64,000 bases of DNA. It comes from Gymnopus androsaceus JB14. Its lineage: Eukaryota > Basidiomycota > Agaricomycetes > Agaricales > Omphalotaceae. Location: positions 598,636 through 662,635 of the forward strand of contig ML769387.1 of NCBI GenBank assembly GCA_009733575.1, in the 5' to 3' direction. Below, in pieces: positions 21,932 to 37,400 of this stretch. Below the pieces are notes generated by a model. It was not told the origin of the DNA and ran no database searches. It saw nothing but the letters and a program-made list of their open reading frames with translations. A program made the position numbers and the translations under genes. Positions within the stretch are counted from its first letter, which is position 1, and every line of letters starts with the position of its first letter.

Positions 21932-24187
21932 CGTCGGGATAAGTGAGACTTGGGTGGGTAGCTAGTAGTTCAGATAGGAAAGACTGGCTGTTGTCAATTA
22001 CCAAGTCGATCCCAAAGCTTTTATACCGCTCAGCGTTGCGACTCCACCCTTGATATTTGCGACAACACATATCAACTTTTGGAGGATGTGCCAGTGCTTG
22101 CTGCGTGTTCTCCCATGGTCTCCGCAAGTACGCAAAGGAAAGGATCATAAATTCATTCCTAATACATCTATGCTCTCTAAAATTGAGCACAAAATATCAT
22201 GAAACGCGAAAAAAATGAGATCTTACGGAAACGGTAGGCGTAGGATGCTTAAAGCAACCGTGTCATGACGAATATGAGCAGTAGAAGCTATATGAGATGA
22301 TGATATATTCTTATGAGCGGTGTCTCCATTGAAATAGAAAGCCTGCTTACTCCACAGTTCGTTCTTTTATGTTTATTTCCCCGCATGGACGGGAAGTGTG
22401 CGATTGTAAGGTTGAACATCGTATTTTACTGTAACGATGATCTTGAAAATATAGTATAGTTGTCAGTGGAGTGAGAACAGAGTGAGAAACATAAACGCTA
22501 CCGTTCGATTCCAAGACAGATACTTACAGATACTAGATTTAATCGTACATACTAGTATGCTAGAGCGACTCTGCCAGTGAAAACACAGTAGTGAACTTGT
22601 TGAGCGACTATGATTTTGTTCTGTTAGCATTTCAAAAGGACCGGCGTCAGTGACGTCAAATGCGACCGACCACAAGCCAGTCTACAGTCCTAAAATCCAG
22701 TTCCCCAACTCTGGTTCACGTTTTAAAACCTGCGAGTATATTGATCATACCCGGCAGGAATAACCACAAAAGTTGAAAAAAGTATGGAGCCCGGGAGAAG
22801 CTGAATTCTGTTCAGAAATATCCGGTTACGGTAGTACCTTACAGTAAGCACGCGGGATAACGCTGTTACCTAAAAAACTGTAGAGGCAGAGTTCAGGAAA
22901 ACCGGCGCATGATTCTGGCCGATATTGAACGTTCAGAACAAGCATGTCCTACATAGGCATGGCCGCTGAATTCAATGGAATACAGTAGAACATAGATTTA
23001 AAGTTTTTCAACGGTAAGAGCTCGGTTGCAGGAGAGACCTGATGAGAGGATTGAGGAGCTGCGAGCGACTGAGAAAAAAGAACGACAAAGCTGGCACGGC
23101 CTCCACGTGCGTGCCAGTGGTCAAAGCTGAAAATCTGAACCTCTTTCGTAAACGAATTGATGAGTCATGTGCAATTTACTAGCATATGCAACAGCAAGAA
23201 GTAATACACCCTTTAGATACTGTCCACCTGGTACACAGACCATCTGAGCAAGCAGCGATAAACGCGAAAATCCGGAAGAAGGCTGGAATAACGATACAGG
23301 TTAAAGGCGTGCGAACACCTATAGCCCCTCCATTTATCTAATACCCCTCTTCAGTGCACGGGATCAATGGAGCATTTATTGGTAAATAAACTAATATTTT
23401 CAGAGGTGAGGATTCATTGCCAACTCATGCATATCTTGTACTGACTGCCAATCACATAGCCGACCAAGCCTCTGGTATCTTCTTTGGAACAATATGGATC
23501 ACCAAGCCTGTCAATAAATCGACTTGACAACGCTACATGGAGCTATGCTTCAGAGGCGGAACTAATGGAGGGGCAGATTATTCAGACCTAATTAGAGGAG
23601 CAATAAACATATATTTGCGAGTACCAGGCTGCCAGAGAACATCTAGAATTGAGCTCACTTTATCTACTATTTAAGATGAATGTTTATGTCGCACTGTTCG
23701 CGACTCTTCATCTACAAAGCTTCATTCAGCCTTCTAATATAGCGTCGAAGCTGAGAGCCTTCAGCGTATGCCACGATCAATAAAAACTGACTCTGAGCTA
23801 TGGCGAGCTATTCGCAAAAGCTTCAAGTTACTCTAGGGAAGCGACCATTCAAGTGAAAATTCGAAGCTATACATACTTACGCACCCATGGTAGATTTTCG
23901 ACAAAAATAGTACTCCTCTCGCGCTTCTTCACCACCTAGGCAAGCTCTGAATGCTGGTCATTGATATACATCTACACCTCTATCGATACATCTTGGAATG
24001 AATTACCAAACTTCTAGCGTTCCACGTCAGACCGGATTTCCTTTGCTTCTGCTCTTCATCTCGAGTCTCCGCTGTTCACCGTACTCACTCGCTTCAAGCT
24101 TTGCTTGTGATAGATTCTTGACTGCTTCGTTATGTCGATGCCTGATGTTTCCAGGTAACAAAACTAGCCCTGGAAACACACCAATAA
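21932..24187. other. Gene-free stretch of ~2.2 kb
   Basis: Only short random frames on both strands. One possible small element lies at 23320-23580, whose ends share an imperfect inverted repeat around GCCCCTCCATT (23324) and AATGGAGGGGC (23563). A single TGACGTCA palindrome sits at 22651-22658. No gene, tRNA or known transposon domain seen. Confidence 0.5.
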
Positions 24188-24779
24188 TTATGGACTGTAA
24201 ACTTGCGTCAAATCAATTATAAGCAAGAGATATAGACAGCATACCACTATCCCGAAAGCTAGAATCATTTGATCTTTCCACCTATCATCTGCATTGCTAT
24301 TCCAACTGTATCTCGGTTCGTACCCTCTCGCAGGATTTGGTCCACGATTTCGAAACTGGTTGTGTTTGTAGAATATATTCTTCCTTCTTGCAATTTCATC
24401 GGCATACTCGTCAAACATATGAGCATTCTTGAGACCAATTCTGCCCCCTTTCCGTAGGGAATCATAAGCCGCTGTGATAGCTTGAAATCGAGCATGTGCC
24501 GCCTCGGAAGACATCGAAGCCCCTACTTTATCCGGATGATAAATCCGCACAAGTTCATAGTCTGAGGTGGGGTCAGTAATAACTTCTCAAAGGCCATATG
24601 TTTAACTCACATCTCTCCTTGATTTGCTGCTGGTTACATCCATATGGGAGATGAAACACCTCATAAGGTGACGGGTTTGGGTGATTTGGAAAACGAAAAG
24701 AACCAGAACTAGGGCTGGAGGAGATGAAGCGCGCCTTGCTCCAAGCATGTCGGGTCGATGCAACTGGAAGAGCATACAT
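24188..24779 (-). CDS. J-domain membrane protein (Jid1-like)
   Basis: Two exons joined through a 46-nt intron inside the J domain. The N-terminus is Arg/Ser/Ala-rich (ALPVASTRHAWSKARFISSS), consistent with mitochondrial targeting. The J domain starts at PSPYEVFHLPYGCNQQQIKE and includes helix III with the HPD tripeptide (RIYHPDKVGAS). It is followed by HARFQAITAAYDSLRKG. A single predicted membrane segment lies at the C-terminus (MILAFGIVVCCLYLLLII). This layout (presequence, J domain, C-terminal TM) resembles yeast Jid1. The family role is to stimulate an Hsp70. Head-to-head with DBP2; 157 nt separate the start codons. Confidence 0.8.
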
Positions 24780-24936
24780 TATGACCGTTTTAATTTAGAC
24801 GCCCAACGATAACATAAGCCTGTCCTTGGATCACCTAATCGTTCGGCTGCGAAACACCGGCACTTTTCTTTTTCCGTAACCACCAGCTCGTTGCTCTTTT
24901 TTTTTTCTTCTTTTTTTCTCTCTCTTATCCTTAGAC

Positions 24937-27665
<2,729 letters not shown>

Positions 27666-27924
27666 AAGGGCCGATAATATTTTTTTGGGACAGCTGCGCA
27701 TTTAATTCTATCACAGCCGATGGTATTTGTTTTGCAGCACACGCGCTCATTGACCTGTTTGTTATACTCTTCTACGTGCATGCCTAGAGTTGTAGCTTTA
27801 CTTATAGTCTTTGGATGCCCTTAGAGCTCCTAGTTAATCCTTTATATCGATTCGCATTATTACTTGATTGTGTTGTGTTTTTACTTGACTGCAATGTTAT
27901 GTGGTCGGTTTCTTGTCGTTTCTT

Positions 27925-28195
27925 GAATATCACGCTTAAGCGCTAGCCGTCCTCCGCTTCCGCACTTCATCGTATCTGAAAGCATAGCTAGATACTGCCA
28001 TCGGCTTCCGGTGGGCAACGCTCTTATGGCTACATCAGGTCGTTCTCTTTTGCCAGCCCCGAGGAGGATGGCTTTCTTGAATATCCATCTCAGCTGGCAC
28101 CCGCGATTCGTTCGCGATGGTGGCCACATAAAGAAGTCGACACTATCGAAAGGCGCGTTTGCAGCTCGAATACAGACGTGGGGTTCCTTTTGACC
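27925..28195 (+). pseudogene. C-terminal relic of an F-box/LRR gene
   Basis: One frame reads RSRWWPHKEVDTIERRV and stops at 28195. It parallels RWWPDEDIDTMVAGM in the F-box relic at 10800, and the DNA upstream (TTTCTTGAATATCCATCTCAGCTGG, TTCGCGATGGTGGCC) is alike as well. No F-box, start codon or long frame is present, so only the last LRR-like block survives. Confidence 0.55.
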
Positions 28196-28643
28196 CATTG
28201 AAATAGTGATTTTTTTGGTGGTGGTACCAAACATACTTAGATTTGAAGTAACTTGACTCGTCGCACATCCAGAGTAAATTTCATGTACTAAACCAGTGGG
28301 TATTACAATCGGATATAGAAAAAAGTCATCAATCGATGAAATTATGATCTATTCTACTAGCCTCATTTGTGAAGTTGAATCTCGATATGCTAGTAAAGAA
28401 GTTGAATTTATGAGTCTGCCCTGAGGTGGTTACTTATAAGTAACATAGTCTCCTGTAGGCAAATTCGAATATACACCGACGATCCGTTGAGTAAGATGTC
28501 GCTATTACCTGCCACTGGTGGTTAACATAAACTAACTATGTACAGTATTGTCCGCCATTAAATTCTAAGCTGCACTGTTACCAAAAAAAACCGAGTGCCC
28601 ACAAGGGGGCCGAGGGAAAGGATACTATATGTCACATAGTGCA
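28196..28643. other. Intergenic, no gene recognised
   Basis: A 450-nt spacer at the 3' ends of the F-box relic and the zinc-finger gene. Slightly A/T-rich, with no notable structure seen. Confidence 0.4.
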
Positions 28644-29596
28644 TCATTTTTTTCCGAGAACGCCATCTGCCTTCAACTGGTTGACTCGTGCACTGAAAAC
28701 ATTGTAATCCATAGAAGCAGGAGGTATACGACCATGGTCTGAAGGCATTTGTAGATGAAAGGGTTTAGGAGTGTCCTTCAACCAAACCTTTGGTCGTTTC
28801 CATATCACCCAGTCATCTGGAGGCTTTGAGCGCTGCAGAAGCCACTCGGAACCTTTGAGATCTCTTCTCGAAAAGTCTGCTGATTGAGAGGAAGAGGAAA
28901 CATCCAGAACCGGAAGATCGTCAAAGTTGACATTGCACTTTGCAACTGGTTCCAAGCTCGTGAGACCCATATTCTGGATATGATGTGGGATGTAAGGCCG
29001 ATAAACTGATTGTTGGGATTTATGATCATTGGATGACTGAGATGCAGGAGGGAGTGAAGAACGAGAAAAATGCTCTGCATGTGATGACTTGGATGAAGAA
29101 GATCCTTGATCAGAGCAATGAGGTGCCATAATGATTAGCGGGTAAAGATGTGTGTTTGGTAGTGCAGGTGGATCTGGCAGAGGATATGATTGAGAGTAAG
29201 ACAGCCACCATGATGGAAGCAATTGACCCTCCTGATGCAGTCGTGATAATGAACCACTGTGACATTCAGGATGAGCATAGTCCATATGATCAGCCAAGAG
29301 CATTTCACTCATAAAAGGCTGGATACCCTCACACTTCCGAAAAGGACATGGGAGGGGGATTTTGGGCATGTGCACTTGAATAATATGCTGTTCCAAGCTC
29401 TGGCGAGACTCATGAATATGACTGCATTGAAATGGACAAAGAAATTCTTTTTGCAGAGGAGAGTCAGAAGCCTAAGAAGAAGCAAAAGTGTAACACTGTC
29501 AATAAGAATGTGGAGAAAAATTTGCCTGATTGTAACTTGCCTGTTGAATGTATTGAGTTTTCTTTGTAACAACCAAGCAGTGTTGTCGGATGACAT
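28644..29596 (-). CDS. C2H2 zinc-finger protein of unknown role
   Basis: Two exons. Exon 1 gives MSSDNTAWLLQRKLNTFNRQ and joins through GTTACA...TTCTTAG to ASDSPLQKEFLCPFQCSHIH. The first finger is CPFQC-x12-H-x4-H (C, C, then HIIQVH). A second CCHH-like set follows in CPFRKCEGIQPFMSEMLLAD with HMDYAH. After that the protein is Ser/Pro-rich with conserved-looking patches (WLLQRSKPPDDWVIWKRPK and PASMDYNVFSARVNQLKADG). Only two fingers and a long low-complexity linker suggest a DNA- or RNA-binding factor; no specific orthologue recognised. Confidence 0.65.
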
Positions 29597-29834
29597 GCTA
29601 GAGAAAATTAAATTAGAATCATGTGAATAAGTATATGAGGAAAAAATGGTCAAGCAAAAAAAATCCCTTCTCTGGACAGCACCACACTGCCAATTTGCAG
29701 TTAGTGCAAAACATACGCCACCTAAGCCAATAATATAGGAGCACATTTACATTCAACATCGACCATGGTTCAAACATGTCAAGAAATTACAGTTTGAGCT
29801 TCATTTCAACTAGGTTTTTTGAAACAGCTGCATA

Positions 29835-30410
29835 TTAGTCTTGTATTGGCTTATGAAGCACTTTATTTTCCAGGTGAATAGATCCAGAAAGGCAATTCCA
29901 AGTCGCAGGTTCATAGTCAACTGAGCAAATACGTACTTGCAAGTTGCCCAGTCCCAAGTTACAACAATATGGACTCACCAATTTATATGCTTCCCAGCAG
30001 GCAAGTATAGCATTACAAGGTTCAGGGGTTACAATTTGACAATTAATTCCTTCTGGTGTCCACATAGTCTTCTTTGCCAGATCAATTATTGAACTGGTTG
30101 TGAAGGTGTTTGCCTGTGACATGATACTGCTTGAGCAGGAGCGAGCACTGATATTCCCTTCGGAATCAGTGTTATTTGCGCCTGTCCGATCGGATCTTTT
30201 CAAAGGAGGAGAATGTTGGAGTGGCTTCGTCAAAGTTTGGTAATGAACCAAGTTCGCGCGCGCTAAAGGTGATGCATGATTATGTACACATTCGGAGTTT
30301 GAACTTCGACTCGTGAACGCGTGAACTTTGATTTTTCCGGTCAAGCATATAGTAGGCCAACAGAGTAGCCATTCAAACCAAGTCCTTCCTACATACGTGC
30401 TTGCCCGCAT
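29835..30410 (-). CDS. Hypothetical protein, doubtful
   Basis: Single open frame of 191 codons without recognised motif. It has a hydrophobic N-terminal patch (FEWLLCWPTICLTG), a Ser/Thr-rich centre and several Cys in the C-terminal part (SPYCCNLGLGNLQVRICSVD). Its length is above what chance gives here, and it lies upstream of and in the same direction as the zinc-finger gene. It may be an untranslated leader or a separate gene. No paralogue in the window. Confidence 0.3.
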   Translation of the reverse strand: MRASTYVGRTWFEWLLCWPTICLTGKIKVHAFTSRSSNSECVHNHASPLARANLVHYQTLTKPLQHSPPLKRSDRTGANNTDSEGNISARSCSSSIMSQANTFTTSSIIDLAKKTMWTPEGINCQIVTPEPCNAILACWEAYKLVSPYCCNLGLGNLQVRICSVDYEPATWNCLSGSIHLENKVLHKPIQD

Positions 30411-30643
30411 CTACCATCCTCCATGTCTTCGAGGTAAGAGTTAACATACATGCAAATGACAACGATACAATTTCAGAGGCTACAACACACAGCAGAAGAA
30501 GCGAGAATTTAGATAGCTAGCCCGAGCATATAGTAAGATGAAAAGAAAAATTTGCATATGACAAGTGCACTACTACTAGAAATATTGCATAAGATCAAGA
30601 GAAATAAACAGCTGTGAAACCAAAGAGACAGTGAAACTCGCCG

Positions 30644-32467
30644 TCATGTAACCTCCAGCACGCTAGTCTCAAGGAGACGAAACATGGTTGGATCTTTAGA
30701 GTCCTCCGACCATGCAACAACCTCCCTCCAATTCGCAGCATTGGCCTCCTTCTCACCGGCACCGGCGAAAATCCCAACTTCATCGTCGTTCAGACCTCTA
30801 AAGATAAGGAACAATCGCGTGAATACACATGGGTCAGACGTGACAGCGATATCCACGGCAGCAGCAATTTTGCTTGGACTCATAAATCGATAAGCGATAT
30901 TCTTGTGTGCGGAGAAGGCCGCGATGTTGTTGCTGATAAAATATGTCAGGTAAAGACGTTTTCAATGGAGAAATGACGAACTTGATGAAGTTGGTTCTGG
31001 CGTATAAAGACATACCCAACTGGTCAAGCACGTTGATAAGGTGCGGTATGAAATCGCGGAATGACATCGCATAGCCATTCCGTGGACCGATAACGTCGTC
31101 GGGTTCGAGCATACCAGCTTCTGGTCTGTAATTGGTAGCATTAGTAATGAGCAGAGATACTACCTGTGAATGAACCCACATCGCTTCGTAGTACAAGGCA
31201 GTAGAGACAATCTCACTGTCAAAATGCTCCAGAGCACCCCCAGGATGAACCCGGAGGAAGTACTTGACCTTGTTATCGCCCAAGCTCTCAGCAGGGGGCC
31301 AAGTAGTCCCCAGCTTCCAATACGGCGAGAACATCAGTGTCACATCACAATATGTCATTTCTGGAGCTAGGATGCTTAAATTGCATCTTGCGGTCGTTGG
31401 TTTGGCGGCCACAGCAAGTTTGGTCATGACGCGAGAGTCGAACATGAAATCGGGAGAGTAGTCTTGTTGGTTCGTTAGTCGTGTGCCGCTGAATTCCATC
31501 CTATGGTCGTCGCCGTTATGAACGATATCAAGCTTGCCCCAGAACATGCCATCCACAGTGGTACCATCTTCCATTCGAGCCATGTCGAGCTCGTCGGATG
31601 TAACGGTAGTGTCCAGTGCTACATGTTGACCAGGTACAAGCTCCAAGTTGAAGGTCGCGGGCATTTCGAGGACGGGTGGTGGTCTGAAAATAATATGCTT
31701 TAGTATCGTGCTGGAGGGCGAAGAATATGATGTACACACGGAGGAGGTCTGCAAGAAGTCAGAAATGAAATATATAGGACGAAAGACAGAACTTACGGAG
31801 GCTCGTCTGGAGGAGGGGGGGCATCGCTGACAATCTCAACACGGAGACCTTGAGCACCCATGGCCGCTATTTGGAACGAATCCTCGCTGGTGAGCTGGAA
31901 AATTATCAGTATACATACCCTGCTGAGGGACAATACTCACATAGATGTAGGGACCCGCTACCAAACGCTTTTGCAACATCAATACATCGTCCGATGCGCT
32001 CGATAGCAAAATAATAATACACACAGCGGCATGGATAGAAGCATATTCGACTGGTACCCGTAGACTGAAGACAGCATCTGGTGGAGGCCGGGCCCAATCC
32101 CTGGCAGCCTGTTCGAGTTCCTAAGGACGGAGGTGAACATACAGTCAGGAGGTAATCGGGTAAAACTTGCTCACAGCGAAGGAATTTGGAAGCTAAAAAG
32201 TTGTCAGAATGGTACATGCCCAGAGAAAAGGAATAAACGCACGGTCCGAATAGTCTCCATATCGCCAAAGGCGATAGTCAGTAAACGTGTCCTCTGCAGA
32301 GCCATATGGGCCTTCTCGCGCAGGTCAGGCTCCTTGTTTTTGGGTTTGAATTTATTCCAGAAGGAATTAGAGGGAAGGCTGGCGTTGGAACCTCTGGATT
32401 GTAAGGCGAGCATTTTTAGGCACAAGTTAAGATTCAAAACGAGGGCTTACGCTGGTGATAGAAGCAT
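30644..32467 (-). CDS. Conserved-looking protein of unknown function
   Basis: About 500 residues after joining roughly nine exons, all with GT...AG borders. The first exon is short (MLLSPA) and continues to GSNASLPSNSFWNKFKPKNK, then LREKAHMALQRTRLLTIAFG. The next exons give LPNSFAELEQAARDWARPPP, VFSLRVPVEYASIHAAVCII, RLVAGPYIYLTSEDSFQIAA, a proline run, and then PATFNLELVPGQHVALDTTV and EMTYCDVTLMFSPYWKLGTT. The C-terminal part contains ARTNFINNIAAFSAHKNIAY. I see no catalytic motif, signal peptide or membrane span. Continuous open exons and even codon use suggest a real gene; the family is unknown to me. Confidence 0.6.
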
Positions 32468-32916
32468 ATTTGTGCGTGAAGATTATAATTAAAAGGTGTC
32501 TAAGGCTGTTAGGGAGCAAGAGTCATATTCCTTGAAATGGACGAATGCTAGCAAATTTGATGATGACCAGCAGGACTACACGAGGCAACGTCTATCGGAA
32601 ACAATCAGTTTAAACCAGATCCAAGCCGATAACGCCCACGAAAAGGAGAATATCGCGAACATTCGATACCTACAGTCTCGCTAGCACTTTCCACAGGCAA
32701 AAACGTCCAGGTGATAGTTCGAGCTGAAGAAAGACGGACGACGGTCCGATCGGCGATCGCGTTAGATGCACGTGCTAGCGCCGGTACTGGGCGCCTACTT
32801 ACATCTTGCTTCCGCCCGTTTTCATCCAGGCGCGAATTTTCATTCGTCCATATCTGGTACGCGATTTAACTCTCTTTGGTGCATATTTAACAATTAATCT
32901 GGCAGCCATAGAAAAT

Positions 32917-33680
32917 ATGCTGCGTCTACTGGGCAGTCCCGCGCTCCGGTCTGTTTCTCAGCCACGCAGAAGCTTTGTATCTGCTGTACTTTTATCTCGG
33001 AACTGGGATAAACTCACCGTGTCCGACCTGAAAAACGAAGCTCGATCTCTCGGTCTATCACCGTAAGTATATTTCGCCCATCTCCTCAAATTATGTCCAA
33101 CTTTTCTCAAGGTCAGGGAATAAACGTGCCCTTATATCTCGCATACAAGAGCACGAAAAATCTCTTTCCTCTGTCGCAATTTCGTCGACAACAAAAGTCA
33201 GCAATCCTCCGGAAATACAGCCAGTGGGAGGAAAAGAGGGTGAAACACCAGGAATACCGTTGACGTCTCAAGCAGCAGCACCTAAGCCTTCATTTCTCAG
33301 CGTTGCACTACCAGACCTGAATTATGATGATCCTGAGCCAGCAGTGCAGATTGTGAGTATATACCCCGATTACCCCAACCGAATCTAACCTTTTTCATTA
33401 GCCATATACATTTGATAACTTGGTATTATCTACACCAGCAGTCGAATCCGAACCAGAGCCGGCTATGCCAAAGATGGTTGTAATTGGCGGTGAAGAAACG
33501 TATGGCGGCGCGAGTCCAACCCACAATCTTCACGATGACACGATATCTGCGGAAGAATCTACTACTACCACGTCTACTGTTCAGCGCGGAAAGGGCGCAA
33601 TCTGGGATGATATGGCCGAGGATATGGGCATACCGCATATTAGAGATCTGAAGAAAGTGTATTTTAAGATATTTGCATGA
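32917..33680 (+). CDS. AIM34: SAP-domain mitochondrial protein (Aim34-like)
   Basis: Three exons. The N-terminus MLRLLGSPALRSVSQPRRSF is a typical mitochondrial presequence, followed by a SAP helix-loop-helix: NWDKLTVSDLKNEARSLGLS, then after an intron SGNKRALISRIQEHEKS. This arrangement (presequence plus SAP domain) is that of yeast Aim34. The C-terminal half is acidic, ending RGKGAIWDDMAEDMGIPHIR. The stop is at 33680, but a 41-nt intron after DLKK with a frame ending near 33729 is an alternative. Tandem with the COA8-like gene 87 nt downstream, also mitochondrial. Confidence 0.75.
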
Positions 33681-33766
33681 TGTTTGGCTTTGAACAGTCA
33701 AGGTACTTTGAAGGTACTTATAGAAAGTAGTAACATACAAATAGAAAATAAGTGTGATGCGGATGC

Positions 33767-34470
33767 GTGAATTTTATGCTTTCTCCGATACGTCCATCAT
33801 CACGGTGCCTTCGTCACTCAATTCGACTCGTCCATGCCTCCGTTCCAACTCAAAGGCATCTGGTTGGTCCTCCAGATCCGATATCCCATTTACGGCCTGT
33901 AATCTATGATGACGTGCCTGCACCTACACCTCCGACTATCCTCTATCATCCATATTCTCTGCGGGAATTCGATCCCGAGCCTGCCCGGAACGTGAATGCG
34001 TACGAGATGCAATGGAAACTGCAAAGGCAGCAAATAGATGACATGAGTCAAAATTTTTGGCTAGACGTGCGTTCCAGTGGCCTATTTCTCTACGGTTCTC
34101 TGAACCCTGCTCTTGATAGAGTAATGCTCGCTTTGAAGCCGCAAAGGAAGCAGTTCTGGCCAGTCTTCCTGCTTCAGCTACCCCTTTTGACAAGGAGAAT
34201 GCTTTATCAGAGTTTTACAAGCAATGGCTCTTGCAGGAGAGCGAACGGGTGGATGAATACGCGAGGCTTTGGCGCGCTCGAAATTGGGCCAACATAGTCC
34301 TGGCTGCTCGAGTCGAATATTCAAAGTTCCCTTCTCGGATAGCAGCGCTTTTCAAGTCTACCGAAAGCATTATCATAGCGTTGGAGTATACACACTGCAC
34401 TAGTTACTACAAAATAATATGTACGAGATGGTACCCGTCGATTTTTGGTTCCTCATCCCCGACCTTGTGA
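33767..34470 (+). CDS. COA8: COA8/APOPT1-like mitochondrial protein
   Basis: Family linked to cytochrome c oxidase assembly in mitochondria. Residues ~1-30 are Arg/Ser-rich (SPIRPSSRCLRHSIRLVHAS). The conserved core starts with HLVGPPDPISHLRPVIYDD, matching the HDWIGPPD.YSNLRP-type signature of COA8. After one intron (donor behind QNFWLD, acceptor before SNARFE) it continues PFDKENALSEFYKQWLLQES, corresponding to the EFYKEFL block. The end is less conserved (RARNWANIVLAARVEYSKFP) and the last codons overlap the 3' end of the convergent NUP133 gene by about 18 nt. The C-terminal limit is therefore uncertain. Confidence 0.78.
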
Positions 34471-37400
34471 TAGCTCCAATTCAGCGAGCTCCCTCACTCG
34501 AGGATACGATTCATCGAATTCAAACTCCCCAAGCTTGTCACATTCGATGTTGTAGTCTTCCTGTATCCTTTCGACCTGGTCTTGAGGTATACCCGGCCAC
34601 CGCGACGCAATCTCCTCTATAGTGGGTACAATCAACGCAACATCGGGATCAGTATCGAATCCATCTGGTTCATCCTGTTCATCCTGTGATAGGACGTCCA
34701 AGAGAGTGATATACAGCGCGGTTTCTCGAAACCTTTGACCGAGTTCTGCATCACCAACTCCTGATGTTTTTTGAATTGCCTTCCAGCTGGTAGCATTCAT
34801 CAGTAACCGAAAATTATCGCATCCGATAAACAACATACTCGTCATGAAGGTATATTCGCCGCCATACCGTTCTGAAGGCAGAGTGCTTGCGGGCCTCGGG
34901 CAGCTGTTGATTATTGAGCATTCCCTGCGTACAGATGAATTCAAAACAAATAAACTTACATTACACCTCGCAAGAAGATGAAGCGCAGTAGCGTAGTCTC
35001 CAATGGTATCGAGATTGTCTTTCAAAGTCAAGACATCCACTGTATCTTCGATCGACAATGCTTTGCCTTGAAGCAAGTCTTTCACCAGATTTTTGAAAAT
35101 CTGTCGGCAGAGGATTAGGGGAAGCATGTTAAACGGAGAAGGCTATTCACATACATGAGTAAGCTCCCTTTTTTCAAGCATTAGAGAGGCTTTCTCTTTT
35201 ATTATTGTATCGACTTGTGCATCAAGTGATCGTCTTCCGCGTATATTAGCGACGACGGCGTTGAACTCTTCTAATAAAGCTTCATGCACGCCGACAACAT
35301 CGAGAGCATCATGGAAAGCTAAACACAGCATGAATGGATCGTTTTGACAAAAGACAAACGAAAACGCATACCATCGTGGAGACCACTATCTGCTGGTCCA
35401 TCAGCTTGTCGTAAATGGGAGAGATTAGCTAGCTTTCCGATGCTAAGCGCAAGCTATTGCCAGTTCAGTACCAGGAGACTCGAGCTAGCAGAAAAATGGA
35501 CTTGCATGTTTGACTTCCAGGCTTACCGCCTGTTGCGATTCGATGAGTAGAGCTCTCGCTGCTTCTTCATGGCGCTTCTTGCCCAAGTCATGAATCCAGG
35601 ATATAGACGGTGTGGGGTTCTTGTCGAAGAAGCTATCCATATAGACACTATAGGCCTCGTCTTGAGAAAACATTGTCCGCACTTCTCCTATATCCATAAT
35701 ACATCAAACACGCACTCAGAAAAGTCGAGAGGAAAGTATTCACCATGCTGAATATACCATCGGTATAATTCGGTTGTGAACTGCTCTTTGAAACGTTCGA
35801 TATAACCTTTGATCCTATCGAAATTGGGATTTTCCTCGGGTGGATAGATGGTTTCCCTGTGGCATAAAGCAGCAAGGGTGCTGAAATCTTGATATTTTTC
35901 TGCCAGCGCAAAGGCAGCTTGGCCGTGACCGCTCCTTCCTGTGCAAGTAGATAAATCAACAACAAAAAAACACGTATAGGTAGAACGGCCATACGTAGGG
36001 TTTCCAAAACTTCAGGTCGGAGCATATCAAACCTTCCTTGAAGCTCGTGAAGCTCACGCTCGACGCCAGGAGCTTCAGCTCCTGCATCACTGCAATTTTT
36101 GAATCGTGAGCAACGAATACGGCATCAAGAATTGAACCACCAACATAGCAAGTCTTTCTAACCGCTGTGAAATACAAGCAAACAACACCTCAGCTAGCTC
36201 AGGTAGCTGATTATGTGATTCAGAACCCCTTGCAGCTCTGTTGGCAGCTGCAGGAGAATCGGCTATCCTTGTTGTAGTGTCGAACAATGCCAATAAGCCG
36301 TCGATGATGGAGGAAGTGCTCGTCCAAGGATCAATCATAGGAAGGTCAATGCCGTAGGTAATAATATTTTGCTCTCGATGTCTGAAAGCAGCCGTCAAAA
36401 CAGTCTACCAAGGTCATTGATTAGTGTTTATCGTAATTTCAAGAAGAAAAAAAAAAAAGTCCGCACCAAAAGCACGCGATTTGCTTCAGGCAACAAATCC
36501 CCAATATTTCGACCGGTTTGTTGAGCAGCGTTCAAAGCAACGTTGGGTATTCGTTCCATGAGAACTCCTAGATCTTTTACATGAAGCTTGAAGAATGCAC
36601 GCATAAAATCTTCATGATAACCGCCTCCGGATTCATCCATATACGCAAAAACGGCGTCATTGAGCACACTGTGCGTCGGGCCTGTGCTTTAGAGTCGTTC
36701 GATGTTAGTGTTTGACAAAAGCTAGAGTATCGAAACGTACGCAAGCAGCTCATTATGGATAACCCACAAGTCATATGCAGCGTCCAATTTTTCTGCGTCA
36801 GTGGTAAGACGTTGTCGACAGCGTTGAGACATCTAGTTGACAGATGAGTCCGGTTCAACATCCACTAATAGGGTAATGTTCACCTTGATCAAGACCGTAT
36901 TTTCATTAATGAATTGAATAAGCCAAGCGAGACGATCTTTCCGAATTTTGAGTTGTGAGCTTAAATCCCGGCTACCCCGAACAAGCTCTGGATCTAGAGC
37001 AATATTTGAGAGACAGGTATATAGAATGGAGGAGAAGAAGCTCACCAGATTCGAGAATAGCTTGACTGAGCTGTTCCGCCGCTTGCATAAGACTTTCTTC
37101 GTCGACTTCAGGCGGGAAACTAAAGTGCAATGGATTCTATATACTGATAAATCACGACACATTGCAATCGCAAAACGTGCAGCTCACATTAGGAAGAGAC
37201 CCGTAGAGGATGGCTTGGGTCATAATCGACTTGATCAAGTGTGCTCTTCCGCTCCTGTGGTTGAATGTCAGTTCACGGGTGCTAGACAAGTTATATAAAA
37301 ACCGCTTACTCGGGATCGAATGTCAGCACGTTATCGACGTCAATGTTCACCTTCATCATCGTCGCTGCAGTCAGAACCAGCACCACGCTGTCGCTCTGCA

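Noticed and set aside
22651..22658. TGACGTCA palindrome (CREB/ATF-type site)
   Set aside because: A single 8-mer in a gene-free stretch has no supporting context.
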